Source of the DNA: Thiothrix caldifontis
GTDB lineage: Bacteria; Pseudomonadota; Gammaproteobacteria; Thiotrichales; Thiotrichaceae
Length of the DNA: 64,000 nucleotides
Assembly: GCF_900107695.1 (NCBI RefSeq)
Contig: NZ_FNQP01000001.1
Span: 37,875 to 101,874 of the forward strand
Direction of reading: 5' to 3'
The translations under genes and the position numbers were made by a program. Positions 15,885 to 23,092 of the stretch are shown here, in pieces; the first letter of the stretch is position 1, and every line of letters starts with the position of its first letter. The notes under the pieces were generated by a model. It did no database searches and was not told the DNA's origin. It saw only the letters and a list, made by a program, of their open reading frames with translations.

Positions 15885-17137
15885 TGGCTAAGCTCAACCG
15901 TCGTCAATTTTTACAAACCTTAGGGTTGGCATCCGCCGCTGGTGCAACGTTAACCTTCAGCCAACTGAGCAAAGCAGCCGATGCTCGCCCACATGTGGTG
16001 GTGGTTGGTGGTGGCTTTGCTGGCGCAACCGCCGCGAAATATTTACGCTATTGGTCAAGCGCGATTGATGTGACCTTGGTCGAGGGTAATCCCACGTATT
16101 ACTCCCCCATTCTCAGCAATCTGGTATTAAACAACCAACGCAACCTTGGGCAGCTCAGTTTCAATTACAACACCTTGGCGCAAAAATACGGGGTGAAAGT
16201 GATTCAGGAATGGGCGGACAGCATTAATGCGCCCAACCAGTCGATTACCTTGCGCAACGGCGCGGTGCTGAATTACGACCGCTTGATTGTCGCGCCGGGA
16301 ATTCAGTTCATGGATGTGCAAGGTTTAGACAGCAATAAAATCCCTCATGCCTGGCAAGCAGGGGCGCAAACGACGTTGTTGCAACAACAAATCGCGGCGA
16401 TGCCAGCCGGTGGCACGTTTGTGATGACTATTCCCGCTGCCCCTTACCGTTGCCCGCCGGGGCCGTATGAACGGGCTTGCGTGGTGGCGGATTGGTTACG
16501 CATCAATAAGCCCGGCTCCAAAGTCGTGGTGTTGGACGCTAATCCCGCGATTACGGTTGAGCCGACCATTTTTGGCAATGCCTTTGCGCAATACGGGGTG
16601 CAATACGTGCCGAATGCGACCTTGCAGAGCGTGGATTCTGATCAAAAGATTGCGTACACCAGTGCAGGCGAATTCAAAGCCAGCGTGCTGAATGTGATCC
16701 CACCGCAACGCGCGGGCGATTTGGTCACGAAGTCAGGGCTGGCAAATGTGGGCGGCGGGCGTTGGGCTGGGGTGAATCCCTTGAGTTATGAATCCACTGC
16801 CGTGCCGAATATTCACATATTGGGTGACTCGCAAGGCACGGGGCAACCCAAAGCCGGGCATATTGCCAATGCGGAAGCCAAAGTGTGTGCGGATGCGATT
16901 TTGCGCTTATTGGCAGGGCAACAACCTTATGCTGCGCCTGTGACCAATTCGGCGTGTTATAGCCCGATTTCCAGTGATACCGCTTCGTGGTTAACGGCGG
17001 TGTATGCGTATGATTTGGCAAGTGGCACGATGAAACTGGTGCCGGAATCCTTCGGTGCTGCCGCCGCGCCCAGCAATAAGTATTACAACCGCATGTTTGA
17101 TTGGACGACCAATTTGTTCAACGACACCTTCGCGTAG
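15884..17137 (+). CDS. fccB: flavoprotein subunit of flavocytochrome c sulfide dehydrogenase
   Basis: A 417-aa protein with a Tat signal (RRQFLQ at 6-11), the FAD-binding VVVGGGFAGATAA near 39-51 and a YDRLIVAPGI motif. The conserved RCPPGPYERA block has Cys190, and ACYSPI has Cys358; these match the redox-active Cys pair of FccB/SoxF. It oxidises sulfide to sulfur/polysulfide with FAD and hands electrons to the cytochrome encoded upstream. The position of the flavin-linked Cys in Allochromatium FccB (YYTCYLSN) reads YYSPILSN here, so the FAD is probably not covalently bound. A second Cys (199) follows the block. Confidence 0.9.
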   Translation: MAKLNRRQFLQTLGLASAAGATLTFSQLSKAADARPHVVVVGGGFAGATAAKYLRYWSSAIDVTLVEGNPTYYSPILSNLVLNNQRNLGQLSFNYNTLAQKYGVKVIQEWADSINAPNQSITLRNGAVLNYDRLIVAPGIQFMDVQGLDSNKIPHAWQAGAQTTLLQQQIAAMPAGGTFVMTIPAAPYRCPPGPYERACVVADWLRINKPGSKVVVLDANPAITVEPTIFGNAFAQYGVQYVPNATLQSVDSDQKIAYTSAGEFKASVLNVIPPQRAGDLVTKSGLANVGGGRWAGVNPLSYESTAVPNIHILGDSQGTGQPKAGHIANAEAKVCADAILRLLAGQQPYAAPVTNSACYSPISSDTASWLTAVYAYDLASGTMKLVPESFGAAAAPSNKYYNRMFDWTTNLFNDTFA

Positions 17138-17179
17138 ACGCAACCCAAGCGCAATGGTGATTGTCGACTGTTGGGCGTG

Positions 17180-17287
17180 TTAGCCAGACAGTTGGCGTTG
17201 ACTTAAACAACTCTCAATGCATCGCAAAATTTCACGTTGCATCGCGTGTGTATCCCGAATCCGCAAATGCGCATTCAAAATCGCCAG
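17180..17287 (-). pseudogene. truncated 3' fragment of the 9699-9998 gene family
   Basis: On the minus strand this encodes ILNAHLRIRDTHAMQREILR then CIESCLSQRQ, which lines up with the last 33 residues of the unrecognised protein at 9699-9998 (FLSAYVRIHDSRSMERDILD, CIERCLRRRES). The similarity stops at the point where TnpB-like coding sequence begins on the other strand. It is a remnant of a copy interrupted by a mobile element; no start remains. Confidence 0.65.
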
Positions 17288-17455
17288 ACGCAAGCACGGT
17301 TTGTGTGCGTGAAATGTCACTATGAAAATCACGCCGATCATGTCGGTGCGATCAATGTTATAAAGCGGGGACACCGCTTGTTAGCCTGTGGAGATGGGGC
17401 ATTACGTCCCTCGATGAAGCAGGAACCCACCGAAGTAAGTCAGCTATCTAGCTGA
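17288..17455 (+). pseudogene. TnpB (IS200/IS605 OrfB) C-terminal fragment
   Basis: About 55 codons remain: TQARFVCVKCHYENHADHVG, AINVIKRGHRLLACGDGA, then a short tail ending at a TGA. The CxxC (FVCVKC), the NHADHVGAINV segment with its catalytic Asp, and RGHRLLACG are hallmarks of the zinc-ribbon/RuvC-III end of TnpB. The N-terminal about 85 percent and the usual tnpA are missing, so it cannot act as a nuclease. Confidence 0.85.
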
Positions 17456-17500
17456 ATGCAGTAGGAATCCCCTTCCTTTAGGGAGGGGAGGATGTCAATG
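17288..17500 (+). mobile_element. IS200/IS605-type element remnant with right end and omega-RNA-like hairpin
   Basis: After the TnpB fragment comes the typical right end: CAGTAGGAATCC, then a hairpin CCCCTTCC-TTTA-GGGAGGGG at 17469-17488, then GAGGATGTCAA. In intact elements this region is also the 3' end of the omega (right-end element) RNA that guides TnpB. The left end and transposase are lost. The true right border is placed at about 17500 by analogy only. Confidence 0.75.
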
Positions 17501-17565
17501 TTAAGGTTTTGTTAAAGAGCATAGCGCAAAGCACGGGCTGATGTGTTGGCATCAGCCCCAAATGC

Positions 17566-18120
17566 TTATTTTTTGTTGGCTTTTTCTGCGGGTTTTTCGG
17601 TGGCAGTGGTGAGTGTTCGCAATTGTTGCTCCATGTTTTGCAGGCGATTTTCCAGATGCTCTTGTGTCAGTTTGTGGAGTTCTTGTTGCATTTCCTGCAT
17701 TTCAGTGACTTGAACGCCAATGCGTTGAATCGCTTCTTCTCGGATAACCGCCAACAATGTGTCATCAGGGGTTTTCCAATCGCCACCGGAATTGCTTGCC
17801 ATCCATGCAACGGCATCCGCAAAGGCTTCCAGAGGCATGTCAGGTTGCCCGCCTTTGGCAGGCATGGCACGAACCCCAACCCATGCATGAGCGGTGAGTA
17901 CTGCTTGCCCTTCTTCTATCAAGTCTGCCCATGCGGCTTTGTCGCCCAATTTAGGGGCATCGGCAACGCCTTCCTTATGACAGGCAAAACAGACCGTGTT
18001 GTAAACGTCTTCGCCGGTTTTGCCTTGCCAAGCATTGGGTTTGGCTTTTTCGTCGGCGTGGCCATTCAAGCTGATGACAGCTAAGCCAATGAGTACGCCA
18101 ATGGATAAGTATCGTTTCAT
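17566..18120 (-). CDS. cytochrome c5-like protein with C-terminal coiled coil
   Basis: The start is at the ATG at 18120 (a TTG further out is less likely). The product has a signal (LIGLAVISLNGHA) and a class I c-type heme domain with CFACH and the axial-Met loop VRAMPAKGG, as in cytochrome c5. A 70-residue tail rich in Gln/Glu/Leu (MQEMQQELHKLTQEHLENRL) then forms a coiled coil ending in Lys-rich sequence. The tail is unusual for c5 and may give dimerisation or docking. It lies between the TnpB remnant and the second LuxR gene, on the regulator's strand, 50 bp downstream. Confidence 0.82.
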   Translation of the reverse strand: MKRYLSIGVLIGLAVISLNGHADEKAKPNAWQGKTGEDVYNTVCFACHKEGVADAPKLGDKAAWADLIEEGQAVLTAHAWVGVRAMPAKGGQPDMPLEAFADAVAWMASNSGGDWKTPDDTLLAVIREEAIQRIGVQVTEMQEMQQELHKLTQEHLENRLQNMEQQLRTLTTATEKPAEKANKK

Positions 18121-18170
18121 AATCAAGTTCCCAGTAATGCATAAAAGTGTAAATGATAACGCAAAGTGTC

Positions 18171-18695
18171 TTAACCTAAAAAATCCTCAAAAAACCACGC
18201 AGCAAATTCATGCCGCCCATTCAAACCCGATTTGCGGTAAATGCTGCTGGCTTGCTGGCGCACGGTTTTTTCCTTGGTATCGCGCACGCTGGCGATTTCT
18301 TCAAAGCTCAAACCTTTAAGCAATAACAGTGCCACGGCTTTTTCACTGGGGGTTAAATCCCACGCAGTGAGTTGTTCTTGAATCACGGCGCTGTATTGTT
18401 TGCTGGTATCACGTAATTTTGTATTGAGCGCGTCAAGATCGCTATGCGCGTGTTGTAAATCGGCACGAGTGAGCGTTAAGGTACGGTGCAATTCCTTGTT
18501 TTCTTGGTAACGCTGCCGCATTTGCCAAACCACAATAGTAGCACCGCCCAACGCCAGCAAGGTGATAATGCCTTCCATGATCAGGTAATGGATACCGTGA
18601 TAATCTTCAGTAAATTCATGAATAAAATTAAGCAGATAGGGAACTGCCAGTAAAATCAAAATAAACAGCAAAAAGTGATCTTTGTAACGCGCCAT
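18171..18695 (-). CDS. membrane-tethered LuxR-type transcription regulator (copy 2)
   Basis: A 174-aa paralogue of 14797-15300 with the same build: two membrane helices (about 8-26 and 38-58), a coiled coil, and a C-terminal HTH with LTPSEKAVALLLLKGLSFEE, IASVRDTKEKTVRQQASSIY and GLNGRHEFAAWFFEDFLG. The DNA-binding region is almost the same as copy 1, so the two probably recognise the same site, while the membrane parts differ and may sense different cues. It is divergent from the SHP-diheme cytochrome-b561 operon. Confidence 0.85.
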   Translation of the reverse strand: MARYKDHFLLFILILLAVPYLLNFIHEFTEDYHGIHYLIMEGIITLLALGGATIVVWQMRQRYQENKELHRTLTLTRADLQHAHSDLDALNTKLRDTSKQYSAVIQEQLTAWDLTPSEKAVALLLLKGLSFEEIASVRDTKEKTVRQQASSIYRKSGLNGRHEFAAWFFEDFLG

Positions 18696-18733
18696 GGTGG
18701 TGACATTTCTCGCTAATGTGGAGGTAAAGCATT

Positions 18734-18749
18734 GTAGGCAACTGTCCCA
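18734..18749. promoter_or_regulatory. candidate operator in the luxR-SHP divergent region
   Basis: GTAGGCA-AC-TGTCCCA is an imperfect 7-2-7 palindrome, 112 bp before the SHP gene start and 39 bp before the LuxR gene start. The distance to the cytochrome gene is close to that at fccA (116 bp). Confidence 0.45.
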
Positions 18750-18860
18750 AGCCTTGGCTATCGGTTAAATGCCTGACGGCTAATGGACGGTTGGCGGATA
18801 GCGTTAACTGCTGATGTTAGCGCATTCTAAGCCTATTGTTAGGTTTATGGAGTTTTTGAG

Positions 18861-19277
18861 ATGCAACGTCATCAATTATACGGCTGGCTTATCCTCGTAG
18901 GCAGCGTGTGCGGCAGCACCCCAATATGGGCAGACACGCCGCAACAACTGTTGGACGGTTACAAGGCGGAGGCACAAGCAGAAAGCCCTGATTTCAACAG
19001 CTTTGATCCGCAACGTGGCGAGCAATTCTTCAATAAGACGCACGCCAATGATTGGAGTTGTGCGACTTGCCACACCAGCAATCCTGCCGCTATGGGCAAA
19101 CACGACAAAACCGCTAAAAGCATCGAGCCATTAGCGCCGAGTGCGAATGCCGAGCGTTTCACCAACCCGAAAAAGGTGGAAAAGTGGTTCAAACGCAATT
19201 GCAACGATGTGCTGGAACGCACCTGTACATCGCTGGAAAAAGGCGATGTGCTGACCTATTTACTGAGCATTCAATGA
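18861..19277 (+). CDS. SHP-type monoheme cytochrome c (DUF1924)
   Basis: A 138-aa exported cytochrome with a signal peptide (GWLILVGSVCGSTPIWA) and one heme site CATCH. The C-terminal WFKRNCNDVLERTCTS contains the Asn used as a labile sixth heme ligand in sphaeroides heme protein and the Cys pair that forms its disulfide. SHPs bind O2, NO or small amines at the heme. Three genes in the known order follow: SHP, diheme cytochrome, cytochrome b561. RBS and spacing are normal. The physiological substrate is not known with certainty in any organism. Confidence 0.88.
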   Translation: MQRHQLYGWLILVGSVCGSTPIWADTPQQLLDGYKAEAQAESPDFNSFDPQRGEQFFNKTHANDWSCATCHTSNPAAMGKHDKTAKSIEPLAPSANAERFTNPKKVEKWFKRNCNDVLERTCTSLEKGDVLTYLLSIQ

Positions 19278-19284
19278 GGGCGTG

Positions 19285-19806
19285 ATGATGTTAAGGATTA
19301 AGGCTATCGGTTGGGTGTTGGGGGCATTGCTGTTAGGCAGTGTCACCAGTTTGTCAGTGACGGCGGATGATGATGGCGATAAACACCATAAAAAAGATAA
19401 AGGCGACGGCAAACAGACGTCAGCGGCGATGCCACCTGCTTGGAAAACCGAATGCGCTGAGTGTCACCTTGCCTACCCAGCGAAGTTATTACCCGCCAGT
19501 GGCTGGCGCGAAATCATGGGTAATCTGGGGCAACATTTCGGCACGGATGCGAGTTTGGATGCTGCCACCATTGCCGAGATTTTGCCATTTTTGGAACAAA
19601 ACGCCGGTTCTGAGCGCAAATACGCGGCGGCAGCAGGCAAATCAGCATTGCGAATTACTGAAACGCGCTGGTTTGTGCATGAGCATTACGATGAATTATC
19701 CCCTGCGGTATGGAAGCGAGTGAGCAGCCCTGCCAATTGTGCGGCTTGCCATACCACGGCGGAACAGGGCAATTACGACGAAGATTTCATTAAAATTCCA
19801 CGTTAA
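19285..19806 (+). CDS. diheme cytochrome c (DHC) partner of SHP
   Basis: The start may be the ATG at 19285 or 19288, 4-7 bases after GAGGG. The product (about 173 aa) has a signal sequence and an Asp/His/Lys-rich stretch (DDDGDKHHKKDKGDGK). It has two heme sites, CAECHLAYPAKLLP and CAACHTTAEQGNYDED. The CAECHxAYPAxLLPxxSW-like block is characteristic of DHC-type cytochromes that exchange electrons with SHP. It lies between the SHP and cytochrome b561 genes with tight spacing. Confidence 0.88.
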   Translation: MMLRIKAIGWVLGALLLGSVTSLSVTADDDGDKHHKKDKGDGKQTSAAMPPAWKTECAECHLAYPAKLLPASGWREIMGNLGQHFGTDASLDAATIAEILPFLEQNAGSERKYAAAAGKSALRITETRWFVHEHYDELSPAVWKRVSSPANCAACHTTAEQGNYDEDFIKIPR

Positions 19807-19817
19807 GGAGAGTTCCC

Positions 19818-20429
19818 ATGTTGCAACGTATTTTAGTGTGGGATGTGCCGACACGGGTGTTTCACTGGTCGTTAGCGTTGTCTTTTGCCGGGGCGTATGT
19901 GACGGCGGAATCGGAACGTTACCGCGATATTCATTTGGCCTTGGGCTATGTCTTGCTGGGGCTGTTGGTGTTTCGCTTGGTGTGGGGGCTGGTGGGAACG
20001 GCGTATGCGCGTTTCAGCGCGTTTACCTTCACGCCTTCGCAAGTGAAAGCGTATTTGCTGGGTTTGCTGAGCAAGCAGCCGCCGCATTACGTGGGGCATA
20101 ATCCGGCGGGTGGGGTGGCGATTTTTGCGCTATTGGCGTTGGGCTTGCTGATCAGTGTCAGCGGGCTGGGCTTGGAATGGGAAATCGGTGCTGAAGATTT
20201 CATGGAGGAATTGCATGAAATCGCCGCGAATCTGATGTTGTTGGTGGTGCTGGCGCACATTGCGGGGGTGTTGATTAGTAGTGTGTTGCATCGGGAAAAC
20301 TTGGTGCGGGCGATGTTTACCGGCTACAAGCAATCTGCCACAGCAGCCGGTATTACGCGGGCGTATGTTGGTTTGGGTGTGGTGTTGCTGGTGGCAATCG
20401 TGGGTTTCTTGGGGTGGTATTTGGTGTGA
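19818..20429 (+). CDS. cytochrome b561-type membrane protein
   Basis: A 203-aa protein with four or five hydrophobic helices. The first has the b561 motif VWDVPTRVFHWSLA with a heme His, and later helices carry further His (HLALGYVLLGLLVFRLVWG; LHEIAANLMLLVVLAHIAGV). It links the quinone pool to the periplasmic DHC/SHP cytochromes encoded just upstream. An AAGGAG ribosome-binding site precedes the ATG, 12 bp after the DHC stop. Confidence 0.88.
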   Translation: MLQRILVWDVPTRVFHWSLALSFAGAYVTAESERYRDIHLALGYVLLGLLVFRLVWGLVGTAYARFSAFTFTPSQVKAYLLGLLSKQPPHYVGHNPAGGVAIFALLALGLLISVSGLGLEWEIGAEDFMEELHEIAANLMLLVVLAHIAGVLISSVLHRENLVRAMFTGYKQSATAAGITRAYVGLGVVLLVAIVGFLGWYLV

Positions 20430-20443
20430 TGCGCTTGGGGGAT

Positions 20444-20460
20444 TTTCAGCTTCATTTCAG
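20444..20460 (+). promoter_or_regulatory. TTTCAG direct repeat (11-bp period) upstream of DUF2202 gene
   Basis: TTTCAGCTTCATTTCAG: two TTTCAG copies 11 bp apart, the spacing of OmpR-family sites. The same 17 bases occur at 24977-24993. It lies 54 bp before the DUF2202 lipoprotein start, within promoter range. Confidence 0.5.
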
Positions 20461-20513
20461 ATAAGCCGGTTAGTCTACAAACATACATTAATTGAATTGT
20501 TTGGAGACTTACC

Positions 20514-21269
20514 ATGAAAACCTTAACCCTGACCCGTCATGCGCTGTTGGCTTGTGCCGTCACGTTGTTGGTTGGGTGTGGTAGCAGTGCTGCTGATACT
20601 ACGGCACTCAGCACAACGGCGGCGGCGGCGTCTGTTGTGGACGCTGCAACAGCCAGCACTACCGATGCGGATGATGCGACTACTGGCGTTGCGGATGATA
20701 CCACCACCATCACCACGCCCAGCACAACCACTACGCTGACAGCCGACGAAACCGCCACGCTGCTGTTCGTGCGCGAAGAAGAAAAGCTGGCACGCGACGT
20801 TTACCTCACGCTCTTCAACAAGTGGGGTACTAAAACTTTCCAAAACATCGCCCTCAACAGCGAACAGCAACACATGGATGTGATGGGGACACTGGTTGCG
20901 ACTTACAACCTGCAAGACCCTGTAGTGATCGACACCATCGGCGCATTCACTGACCCGGTATTGCTGGGGCTGTACCAAGATTTAGTCATGCGTGGCTCTA
21001 CCTCGCTGAATGACGGTTTGCACGTCGGCGGTTTCATCGAAGAATTCGACATTAACGATTTGCAAGAAGCCATCGACGAAGCCAACGCTGGCAGCAAACC
21101 CGCCGATATTATTGCAGCTTACACCAACTTGATGTGCGGTTCACGCAACCATTTGCGCTCATTCGTGGGGCAAATTGAGAAAAACGGCGTGGATTACCAA
21201 GCGCAAGTTATTCCACAAGCCACCGTCGATGCCATCGTCAACAGCCCCGAAGAGCAATGCGGCAAATAA
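20514..21269 (+). CDS. DUF2202 ferritin-like lipoprotein
   Basis: A 251-aa protein with a lipobox (LLVGCGSS) and an Ala/Thr/Asp-rich linker. The DUF2202 domain begins at about residue 78: TLLFVREEEKLARDVYLTLF, NSEQQHMDVMGTL, GGFIEEFDINDLQEAI and SRNHLRSFVGQI. The EEEKLARD, EQQH and EE-D-NDL motifs are a ferritin-like four-helix set of Glu and His likely to bind a di-metal centre. Enzymatic role unknown. A second DUF2202 gene follows by 47 bp. The promoter carries the TTTCAG repeat. Confidence 0.87.
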   Translation: MKTLTLTRHALLACAVTLLVGCGSSAADTTALSTTAAAASVVDAATASTTDADDATTGVADDTTTITTPSTTTTLTADETATLLFVREEEKLARDVYLTLFNKWGTKTFQNIALNSEQQHMDVMGTLVATYNLQDPVVIDTIGAFTDPVLLGLYQDLVMRGSTSLNDGLHVGGFIEEFDINDLQEAIDEANAGSKPADIIAAYTNLMCGSRNHLRSFVGQIEKNGVDYQAQVIPQATVDAIVNSPEEQCGK

Positions 21270-21316
21270 CGGCGACAACTGTTACCCCCCAATCATAAAT
21301 ACAAGGAGATATTCCC

Positions 21317-22009
21317 ATGACATTCCGTAAAACACTCATCGCAGGCATGATTGCTATCGCTTGCACAGGCCTGTTGACCACCCCCACGTTTGCCAAAGGC
21401 AACGGACAGCAGCAAGCGCAAGCTCAGGTATTGAGCGCCGCTGAAACCCAATCCCTGCGTTTCATGCGCGAGGAAGAAAAATTGGCGCGGGATGCGTACA
21501 TCGCGCTGTATCAGCAATGGCAATTGCCGGTGTTTAACAATATTTCCCAATCTGAACAGCAACATACCGATAAAGTCAAAGCCTTGCTGCAAACCTACCG
21601 CATTGCTGACCCTGTGATCAATGATGCCGTCGGCGTGTTCCAGAATACGGATTTGGCAGCCTTGTATGCCACGCTAATGGCGCGTGGACAAACCTCCGCC
21701 TTGGATGCGCTGTACGTCGGTGCGTTGATTGAGGAAGTGGATATTGTGGACTTGCAAAAATCCATGCGTGAAACCACCCGCCCCGATCTTCTCAACACTT
21801 ACGACAGTTTGCTGCGAGCGTCACGCAATCACCTACGAGCGTTTGTTGGGCAGATTCAAAGCCAAGGTATCGCGTATGTGGCGCAAACCATGCCTCAAGC
21901 GGAAGTCGATGCCATCGTTAACAGCCCGAATGAGCGTGGGCAAGGTGGTGGCGGACAAGGCGCTGGTAATGGGCGTGGACAAGGTAGAGGGCAAGGCCGA
22001 GGGATGTAA
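21317..22009 (+). CDS. DUF2202 ferritin-like exported protein
   Basis: A 230-aa product with a cleavable signal (IACTGLLTTPTFA) instead of a lipobox. It has the same domain as its neighbour: SLRFMREEEKLARDAYIALY, SEQQHTDKVKALL, GALIEEVDIVDLQKSM and SRNHLRAFVGQI. The C-terminus is a short Gly/Arg/Gln tail (GNGRGQGRGQGRGM). RBS AAGGAG precedes the ATG. It probably shares a transcript with the upstream paralogue and ends at a strong terminator. Confidence 0.87.
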   Translation: MTFRKTLIAGMIAIACTGLLTTPTFAKGNGQQQAQAQVLSAAETQSLRFMREEEKLARDAYIALYQQWQLPVFNNISQSEQQHTDKVKALLQTYRIADPVINDAVGVFQNTDLAALYATLMARGQTSALDALYVGALIEEVDIVDLQKSMRETTRPDLLNTYDSLLRASRNHLRAFVGQIQSQGIAYVAQTMPQAEVDAIVNSPNERGQGGGGQGAGNGRGQGRGQGRGM

Positions 22010-22016
22010 GTCATGC

Positions 22017-22055
22017 GCCTGCTACCGGCGCAATACCGGTAGCAGGCAGTTTGTT
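22017..22055. terminator. bidirectional terminator between convergent DUF2202 and DUF302 genes
   Basis: Perfect 12-bp stem GCCTGCTACCGG / CCGGTAGCAGGC with a 7-base loop. AGTTTGTTT follows on the plus strand, where the T-run is modest. Confidence 0.75.
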
Positions 22056-22568
22056 TCAGGATTTGAGCTTGCTCAGGGTGTTTTGGATGATGGTTTCCAT
22101 ATCCTGCCCTGATTGTTTCATGACACTGCCCGCTTCCCCACCGATCTTGTCCCCCATGCTGATGGAATTCATGCGGGAAATAATGACTTCACCTGTGCTT
22201 TTTTGGTACAGGGCGACGCGGCAGGGGATCATGGAGGCGACAAAACGGGTGTCATCGCTGCCCAACAGTTTGGAGCTGTATTTGCCGCTACAGGCTTGGA
22301 ATACCAGCACTGGCGCAACACTGTAACCACGTTCTGCCAAGATCTCGCCGATATTGTCCATGCCAAGAATGCTCCAACCATTAGCCACTGCTGCTGCCTG
22401 AAAAGCGGCACTGGTTGCTGTCAGGTTTTTGGGGCTGGCGTCCTCCAGAAACAAGGGTGTGTTATTGGTTGATGTTGCTGGCGGTGTACTGGTGTCATCG
22501 TTGCCGCATCCAGCCAAATGCAAACTCGCCACCGTCAGGAGGATAGCTGCCAAGGTTTTCACAACCAT
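22056..22568 (-). CDS. DUF302 lipoprotein
   Basis: The start at 22568 gives the signal MVVKTLAAILLTVASLHLAG with Cys21; the longer frame to 22751 lies inside the upstream gene. The 170-aa product has the DUF302 pattern: VANGWSILGMDNIGEILAE, QACSGKYSSKLL, FVASMIPCRVALYQK and EVIISRMNSISM. It lies 11 bp downstream of a close paralogue and is probably cotranscribed with it. DUF302 proteins are small periplasmic or cytoplasmic α/β proteins of unknown function, common in sulfur oxidisers. Confidence 0.85.
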   Translation of the reverse strand: MVVKTLAAILLTVASLHLAGCGNDDTSTPPATSTNNTPLFLEDASPKNLTATSAAFQAAAVANGWSILGMDNIGEILAERGYSVAPVLVFQACSGKYSSKLLGSDDTRFVASMIPCRVALYQKSTGEVIISRMNSISMGDKIGGEAGSVMKQSGQDMETIIQNTLSKLKS

Positions 22569-22579
22569 ACTGCCCCCTG

Positions 22580-23092
22580 TTAGTTGGCACTTAAACGGCT
22601 CATGGTTTTGGCAATAATACCTTCCATGTCGGAGCCGGATTGCTGAATGACACTGCCCGCTTCGCCACCGATCATTTGTGCCATACCGACGGAATTCATG
22701 CGTGAAATGACCACCGAGCCATCGGATTTCATGTAAATGGCGACCCGGCAAGGGATCATGGATGCGACAAAACGGGTTTCGTCTTTTGCCAGCAGTTTAG
22801 AGCTGTATTTGCCGCTACAAACGGAAAACACCATGACGGGCTGAACCGTAAAACCGCGTTCGGAGAGAATACCCGCGACGTTATCCGTGCCGAGTAATGA
22901 CCAGCCCGCCGCAGTCACTTCTTCCTTGAATAGCTTGATGGCATTGACAAAAGCAGCCTGCCCTTTAGCAGGAGACGTGTCTTCTAGGAACATCCCTGAA
23001 GCATCAGGGGTCGGGGATGCCTGAACGGATGAAAAAGCAACCATGCTGGCGAGGGCGATGGGGGCAAACAGGGTGATAACTTTTTTTAGCAT
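22580..23092 (-). CDS. DUF302 exported protein
   Basis: A 170-aa protein with a cleavable signal (LFAPIALASMVAFSSVQA) and the same DUF302 body as its neighbour: GWSLLGTDNVAGILSERGF, FSVCSGKYSSKLL, FVASMIPCRVAIY and VVISRMNSVGM. The two are clearly recent duplicates: one remains lipid-anchored, the other soluble. The Cys in CSGKYSSKLL and in MIPCR are kept in both and could form a disulfide. Confidence 0.85.
   Translation of the reverse strand: MLKKVITLFAPIALASMVAFSSVQASPTPDASGMFLEDTSPAKGQAAFVNAIKLFKEEVTAAGWSLLGTDNVAGILSERGFTVQPVMVFSVCSGKYSSKLLAKDETRFVASMIPCRVAIYMKSDGSVVISRMNSVGMAQMIGGEAGSVIQQSGSDMEGIIAKTMSRLSAN

Noticed and set aside
17237-17455. A full small gene starting at TTG 17237
   Set aside because: The first 17 codons are the complement of the truncated minus-strand fragment; only the TnpB-like part from 17288 is meaningful.
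20523-20978. Minus-strand frames opposite the DUF2202 lipoprotein
   Set aside because: Low-complexity Ala/Thr coding gives open frames on the other strand; no signal or family is visible.
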